From assembly GCA_021399405.1 (NCBI GenBank), contig JAAFKL010000321.1, positions 1-61,013 of the forward strand: a stretch of DNA of 61,013 bases. The letters run 5' to 3'. The position numbers and the translations under genes were made by a program. This document shows positions 56,199 through 61,013 of the stretch, piece after piece. The stretch is from Candidatus Heimdallarchaeota archaeon (GTDB lineage Archaea; Asgardarchaeota; Heimdallarchaeia; Heimdallarchaeales; Kariarchaeaceae). Under the pieces are notes generated by a model. That model was not told the origin of the DNA and did not search any database. It worked only from the letters and a program-made list of their open reading frames with translations. The first letter of the stretch is position 1. Every line of letters starts with the position of its first letter.

Positions 56199-57788
56199 TT
56201 AGATTTTTAGTTTATTAGAAATTAATCGCCTCGCTATAATAATCAAAATGAGAATAAAAGTCATTAAGAGTATAGGAAATGTGATATTCTCGATTGGAAA
56301 ATCCAGTTCACTAGTGAATGGAGGAGTAGCTACATCGATTGCTGGATAATTCTGATCAAACCCAGGAAGATCAAAAAAAAGACCTATAGGAGATGATCCC
56401 AGAATATCTAAATCAAGTGTGAATTGAGGGTCGATTAGGGGCAGTACAATTTCGAAACCATCATAATCAATACTAGCTGTAACATAAAGATAAGGTGCAA
56501 AATTGATAAATAAATCATCTACACCGACTAATCTAGAATCACTTAATTTGTTATCTATCAAATCTATTGGCTCAATACTTTGAATTTCATTATTCCTATA
56601 TGATATTCTCTCCATTTCTGGAGGGAGAACAATTTGATAATTTATTGTTTTTATGTTACGCGGAATTTCTCTGACAAAATCAATTGTGAATTCGAGAATC
56701 CAAATATTATCAGAATTTTCTGTCTGTCCCACTTCGAATTTGAATGGTGTATCAAGAGAATTTATGGGATTAGAATTGAATACTAACTCAACAAAATCAT
56801 CAATTCCGTCATCATCAGTGTCCGAATCTAAATAATTCGTAGTAATTTCCTCATGATCATAAATCAGGTCTCCATCTGAATCTAAAATATTTGATATGTC
56901 TGAAAATAAAGGTAAGAAGTGATTCTGATCAATAAAATTGTCCTCAGTATCAATCATTAATTTAAATCCCATACTTCGATAATCCTGGTAAGATGAATCG
57001 GTGAAATCAACTGATAATGTATGAATCCCAGTTTCACTTAAGGAAAAAGGGAATCCAAAAAGAGGGCCATAAGAAAACTGTGGATTAGCCTCACTAATTG
57101 AATTACTTGATCCAGATGGGTTAGTGAGGGTAATACTTTCCACTAAATTATTTTCACCCCAAGGATTATGTTGCAAAGTATAATCTATCCCTTGCTTTCC
57201 ATAAAAACTCAAATCTAGTATATCTTCAGTATTTTTCATTATAGTATACCCATAGTTTGGAATAAATATAAAATCATCTCCATGAGCCATGACATACGGT
57301 GGTATAGTTAATCCAGAATATTGTATTTCATAAACAATTTCCCTACAACAACCTAAGCCTTCCTCAGGAGTTTGCATATCAATGTAGATTTTGTACATAC
57401 CAACGGGGTCTGATTCTAAAATCTCAATTGAAATATGTCCAGAAGTATACTCGTCCAATATAATTCGATTATTTGGAGAAAATAAGCGAATGTGAGCATC
57501 TTTATAATGATTTTCTGGTGCCCATATGTTCCCCATCAGGTTTATGACGATATCTCCCTGTACGTCAACACTCTTGACGACATAAATGATATTATCTGTA
57601 ATTTCCTGATCATCACCCCCATGATTTGTTGTTAAAGAATAAAAGGTGGATTGCAATTTTGCAGTATCGTTCTTATCATAAAATTTTGATTTCCCTTGTA
57701 CGTTAATAGATGGACTCAAGCATAGAAATATTAGAATCACAAGAACAAGAAATGAATCCAAGGTTTTTAAGTCACTTCGCCCCCACAA
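56199..57788 (-). CDS. Secreted Ca-binding surface protein
   Basis: 529 residues, TTG start (no ATG). Signal peptide at the N-terminus, beta-rich external domain, a thrombospondin-type-3-like calcium loop (DSDGDLIYDHEE, then DSDTDDDGIDDFVEL, near residue 315), a C-terminal membrane helix (about 503-522) and a basic end. A cell-surface structural protein by architecture. Confidence 0.78.
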   Translation of the reverse strand: MWGRSDLKTLDSFLVLVILIFLCLSPSINVQGKSKFYDKNDTAKLQSTFYSLTTNHGGDDQEITDNIIYVVKSVDVQGDIVINLMGNIWAPENHYKDAHIRLFSPNNRIILDEYTSGHISIEILESDPVGMYKIYIDMQTPEEGLGCCREIVYEIQYSGLTIPPYVMAHGDDFIFIPNYGYTIMKNTEDILDLSFYGKQGIDYTLQHNPWGENNLVESITLTNPSGSSNSISEANPQFSYGPLFGFPFSLSETGIHTLSVDFTDSSYQDYRSMGFKLMIDTEDNFIDQNHFLPLFSDISNILDSDGDLIYDHEEITTNYLDSDTDDDGIDDFVELVFNSNPINSLDTPFKFEVGQTENSDNIWILEFTIDFVREIPRNIKTINYQIVLPPEMERISYRNNEIQSIEPIDLIDNKLSDSRLVGVDDLFINFAPYLYVTASIDYDGFEIVLPLIDPQFTLDLDILGSSPIGLFFDLPGFDQNYPAIDVATPPFTSELDFPIENITFPILLMTFILILIIIARRLISNKLKI

Positions 57789-58034
57789 GTAAAGATTAAA
57801 TAGATCATAATTATAAGCATTTATCAGCTAAGATGTACAATTAATGAAATTATGATTTTCATTGATTTACATTAGAAATTGTCATCACTTGAGAAATATT
57901 GCGCATAGCGGTGGCTAAACGACATTTATAATGAACTCGAACTTAATTCGAAACACAGCAAGATTTTATACATTTACTCAAGATTGACGGTTGACATTAT
58001 TAAATTATTGTTTTAACGAATATTTAGATCAATC

Positions 58035-59234
58035 ATGGAAACCTCTACTAAACTGAAAAGCTTGATAATACCTGATTTTCGTTTTTACATAACTTTGTTT
58101 TATTCTAACTCAATCTCACACGAAACAATAATTTCTAAGTTGAAACGAAATATTTCAGACAATGAAACGCTTATAGAATCTCAATATGAAATTAGAGAGT
58201 TGGAGAAATTCCCATATCGCCATTATGATCAACTTGGCGTACTTGAAATCAAAATTGGTAGAGTAGACACTTCAGAGGGGAAACCTGTTAATGTATTTCA
58301 AATGAGCCAGGATCTGAAAAAAGCCCTTATAGAAACCACGGATACTGTTGAGGAGATATTGTTTGACACTATTAATTTGCACCCATATGCATTGGTTATT
58401 GCCTCTGAATTAAGAGGGGAGAAGAATCAAATATGGACAACAGAAGAAATAACAAAAAATAAAACTCTTCTAGGTGGGTGGATTGAATATTATTCTGGGC
58501 AATGGGATGACTATTCTGATGAATTGTATAATGAGCGTATTGAGAATAATTTGTCAAATAGGTTGACTGAGTTACACTACATTAGATCGAATTCTGCATT
58601 TATTTACATGGAACGTCACGACGAGAGATGGGTTGGATGGATGGAGTACATGGAGGAAATTTTCATTAATCAAGTATTTCTAGCTAGATCAATTTTGTAC
58701 GCCCTTATTTTATTAAATCGGGAATTGGACGAACTTTCAGAAAGGGTTAGAAAGATGTCAAAGGGCTCTATAAAGAGATTAGGAGAAGAGATAGAATTTG
58801 TTGAGGATCTACAACTACTTGTAGCTGAAATTACGAGTAAACTCTCCAGTGAGAAATTGATGAACAGATTACATCATTCTACAAAAGTAATCACTGAATG
58901 TTTCCGTGTGTTTTCAATAGATGACGCTAAAAAGTTAGTTGACGAAAAAATAGATAAACTTCACAGCGTTCTTCAGAACGAACATGAGACCACCCAGACC
59001 AAATTGCAAAATCAACAGAAAATGTGGATTCTAATCTTAAACGGCTTAATAGGCTATCAGGTTATTTTTACAATTGTTGATCAAGTCAGTGAATTCTTTA
59101 ATATAAATGAAAATGGAACTCCTTACAAAGTATTTATTGGATTTATTTGGTCGCTGCTTATAGGAATTATTACGGTAAGCCTCAGTGGTTTTCTACGATC
59201 ATATCTTAAATCGAAAGGTAAGGATAAAAGATGA
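58035..59234 (+). CDS. Membrane protein with two C-terminal helices
   Basis: 399 residues, ATG start. A long soluble, charged helical N-terminal part (to about 335) and then two hydrophobic segments (WILILNGLIGYQVIFTIV and FIGFIWSLLIGIITVSL), with a basic KSKGKDKR end. The topology recalls CorA or DUF155/RMD1-like proteins, but the CorA GMN motif is absent. Its TGA overlaps the ATG of the Nudix gene, so they are translationally coupled. Confidence 0.65.
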   Translation: METSTKLKSLIIPDFRFYITLFYSNSISHETIISKLKRNISDNETLIESQYEIRELEKFPYRHYDQLGVLEIKIGRVDTSEGKPVNVFQMSQDLKKALIETTDTVEEILFDTINLHPYALVIASELRGEKNQIWTTEEITKNKTLLGGWIEYYSGQWDDYSDELYNERIENNLSNRLTELHYIRSNSAFIYMERHDERWVGWMEYMEEIFINQVFLARSILYALILLNRELDELSERVRKMSKGSIKRLGEEIEFVEDLQLLVAEITSKLSSEKLMNRLHHSTKVITECFRVFSIDDAKKLVDEKIDKLHSVLQNEHETTQTKLQNQQKMWILILNGLIGYQVIFTIVDQVSEFFNINENGTPYKVFIGFIWSLLIGIITVSLSGFLRSYLKSKGKDKR

Positions 59235-59668
59235 CTGATTACAAGAATCCCCCATTAACTGTTGATGCGATTATTGAACAAGATGGATCTATACTGATGA
59301 TTAGACGAAAGGGTGAAGCATTTAATGGATACTTAGCTTTTCCAGGTGGATTTGTTGATTATGGTGAAACGGTAGAAAACGCGGTGAAACGGGAGGTTTT
59401 GGAAGAATTGAATCTTCATGTTGACCCCATTACAATCTTAGGAGTTTATTCGGATAAAAACAGGGACCCTAGAGGTCACGTAATTTCAACCATATTTATT
59501 TGTAATTCATTGGGAACACCAAAAGCAAGCGATGATGCGAGTGATTTTGAGTGGATTCATCTCGATATTATAGAAAGTTTAGAACTAGCATTTGATCACA
59601 AGAAAATAATTAAAGATTACAAATTGTGGAAAACTAAAAAAGGGACGTATTGGAGTACAAAGACATAA
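59231..59668 (+). CDS. Nudix hydrolase
   Basis: 145 residues, ATG start overlapping the previous stop (ATGA). The Nudix box (G x5 E x7 REVLEEL) is present: GGFVDYGETVENAVKREVLE, with catalytic Glu. It cleaves nucleoside diphosphates linked to another group, e.g. ADP-ribose, NADH or oxidised nucleotides. Coupled to a membrane protein of unknown function. Confidence 0.92.
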   Translation: MTDYKNPPLTVDAIIEQDGSILMIRRKGEAFNGYLAFPGGFVDYGETVENAVKREVLEELNLHVDPITILGVYSDKNRDPRGHVISTIFICNSLGTPKASDDASDFEWIHLDIIESLELAFDHKKIIKDYKLWKTKKGTYWSTKT

Positions 59669-59761
59669 ATTCTTCTTTAGATACGTAGCAAATAACATAT
59701 AAGCTTCGCTGATTTTCAATGTAGATTAACGATTTATATAGTATTGATTGTATACTAAACT

Positions 59762-60075
59762 ATGTATAATAAATTTAGAATGATAAAATTTGTTATTTTA
59801 TCTGTATTATTACTCATGGGAACATCAACATCTGTAGAAGCACATTCAACTGATGATGTGATTACTAGTGTGGAAGCAATTAACACTCCAACTATTGACG
59901 GTGTAATTACTAATGGTGAATGGGAAGATCCTGTCCTAGAGACATGGATGAACTATACAGTCTCTCTAGTTCAGGTAAATCTGAAACTCATAAATTTGAG
60001 ATGTATATTATGAATGACAAAGTTAACTTGTATATTGGAATTGTGATTCATCATCTAAATTATCAGTACAATATT
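59762..60075 (+). pseudogene. Broken gene for a secreted CBM9/DOMON-like protein
   Basis: Signal peptide (VILSVLLLMGTSTSVEA), then TPTIDGVITNGEWEDP, the typical opening of CBM9-like or DOMON-like external domains. The frame stops early after VQVNLKLIN, while another frame reads SSGKSETHKFEMYIMNDKVN and LYIGIVI before it meets the mobile element at 60076. So it is both frameshifted and cut short by the insertion. Confidence 0.7.
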
Positions 60076-61013
60076 TTAAACGCTGAAATTAACTAATCTC
60101 AGACGTTCAGGCGAGATGATGTCGCCGCTACTCCATTTAGATCTCTTAGATAAACTATCTGGAGCTACTTTTCTCATGATATTAATTGCTCCATTAATAT
60201 CTGCATTTAGTTGTAGTTTACAATTCTTGCATTTATACAAACCACGTTTTACTCGATTTGCTTTTCTGATCAGACCACATCCTGAACAGGTTTGCGAGGT
60301 ATATGCCTCATCCACAAATTCCACATTAATACCAAATAATTCTCCCTTACTCTGTAAATTCATCTTGAATTTACCATAAGGGATCTGCTGGAATTGCTGA
60401 GCTGTTTTCTTTCTCATTTTGAGTCCACGCTTCATATCCTCCCAATCACCAATAACAATATTGCCTATTTTGTGGTCCACACAATGTCTGATGATTTTAT
60501 TAACAGTATGTGCAATAAAATTTCTCATTACATTATATCTTTTGATACCCATATGAGTCATCGTTTTACCCCATTTTATCTCCTGCTTATCGTATTGACT
60601 CTGTAATTTTGCTCGTTTCATATTCCACCATCGATTGTATGATTTAATTCCTCGTCCTTCAATAATGAAGGCAGTCTCTCTGGTAGTGATTGCTGTGGCA
60701 AAATTATCCAAGCCCAAATCAATAGATAAATATTGTTTGTAATCAAATTCAGGGATGTTGACATCCGCTCGATAAACAAATTCTATCTCAAAATAATCCC
60801 CTTTGTATCGAGGTACTATTCTGACCATGTTGATCAATTTGTCTCTAATATTTGGGGGAATGGTTACCCATACATATCTTATTCCCATACTCAATTTACC
60901 TCTTTTACCCAGACTCAATCTTAATTGATCGCCCTCTCTTTTGATCTGTCTTGGTATAAATTGGACTACAAAATAGCCATCCTTTGCCAGGTATGAGGGA
61001 GGATTGACCTCCT
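60076..61013 (-). mobile_element. tnpB: IS200/IS605-type element with tnpB (partial)
   Basis: RNA-guided nuclease of IS605-type transposons; the N-terminus lies beyond the window edge and the frame is open to base 61013. RuvC pieces: LSIDLGLDNFATA (Asp), FVDEAYTSQTCSGCG (Glu) and LNADINGAINIM (Asp), with zinc finger CSGCG...CKNCK; linker helix KTAQQFQQIPYGKFKM. All catalytic acids are present, so the nuclease looks intact as far as it is visible. The guide RNA would come from the 3' end of tnpB and the right end (about 60040-60120). No tnpA seen. Confidence 0.9.

Noticed and set aside
1..61013. CRISPR array or cas genes
   Set aside because: No regularly spaced repeats with unique spacers and no Cas motifs. 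The secY copies are 0.9-5.8 kb apart and hold genes.

Overview
The window looks like a piece of an Asgard archaeon of the Heimdallarchaeia type. The DNA is AT-rich. The genes mix archaeal or eukaryote-like informational genes (an eS25 ribosomal protein, a SecY/Sec61-alpha translocon, a TtuA/NcsA tRNA thiolase, a beta-CASP RNase and an ESCRT-II Vps22/EAP30-like protein) with copper and redox genes that suggest an oxygen-using lifestyle (two cupredoxins, a SCO1/SenC protein, a thioredoxin-CcdA fusion, a multispanning His-motif membrane protein). Several promoters look archaeal (TATA box about 25 bp before the start) and some genes appear leaderless. The lineage is inferred from gene content only.

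Layout. 1-9 kb: the end of an acyl-CoA dehydrogenase gene, a LigB-like protein, an APC transporter with universal-stress domains, two small tandem paralogues, a copper/haem-like set (metal-binding YHS/TRASH-like protein, multi-TM His protein, cupredoxin) and two HTH regulators. 9.2-10.7 kb: secY. 10.7-22.2 kb: an accessory zone directly downstream of secY. The last 24-107 bp of secY recur there five times in the same orientation, in four copies without gaps relative to secY and in three copies ending at the same stop codon. Between the copies lie small gene modules: a large start-less ORF with a membrane protein and a gene split by a G9 tract; an HxlR regulator with a muconolactone-isomerase-like protein; surface proteins, one frameshifted; an AbrB/PIN toxin-antitoxin pair; an ABM-domain protein. 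This resembles repeated integration at the secY 3' end, or a cassette array built on it, and is the most unusual feature of the window. A weak sixth copy may lie beyond the chemotaxis-receptor-like gene at 22.3-23.5 kb.

22-32 kb: MCP-like receptor, flavin/F420 protein, a dead GNAT gene, a surface protein, a TetR regulator divergent from an NAD(P)-dependent epimerase/reductase with clear shared operators, small membrane proteins, a YbaK deacylase and a double GNAT. 32-40 kb: zinc-ribbon coiled-coil protein, eS25, beta-CASP RNase, radical SAM enzyme, an S2P-like membrane protein whose HExxH has become HExxK, TtuA and the Vps22-like protein. 39-48 kb: a giant membrane-anchored subtilase, a zinc-ribbon protein, a dual-specificity phosphatase and a K+ channel with RCK domains. 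48-61 kb: methyltransferase, small proteins, two oxidoreductases, the SCO/CcdA/cupredoxin copper cluster, a frameshifted zinc-finger gene, a Ca-binding surface protein, a membrane protein coupled to a Nudix hydrolase, and an IS605-type TnpB at the right edge, lying against a broken secreted-protein gene.

Several genes are interrupted by single-base shifts, and a few have no ATG/GTG/TTG at the start their protein needs. These may be real (phase variation, decay, non-standard initiation) or assembly errors. All homology statements are from motif recognition by eye, without a database search.
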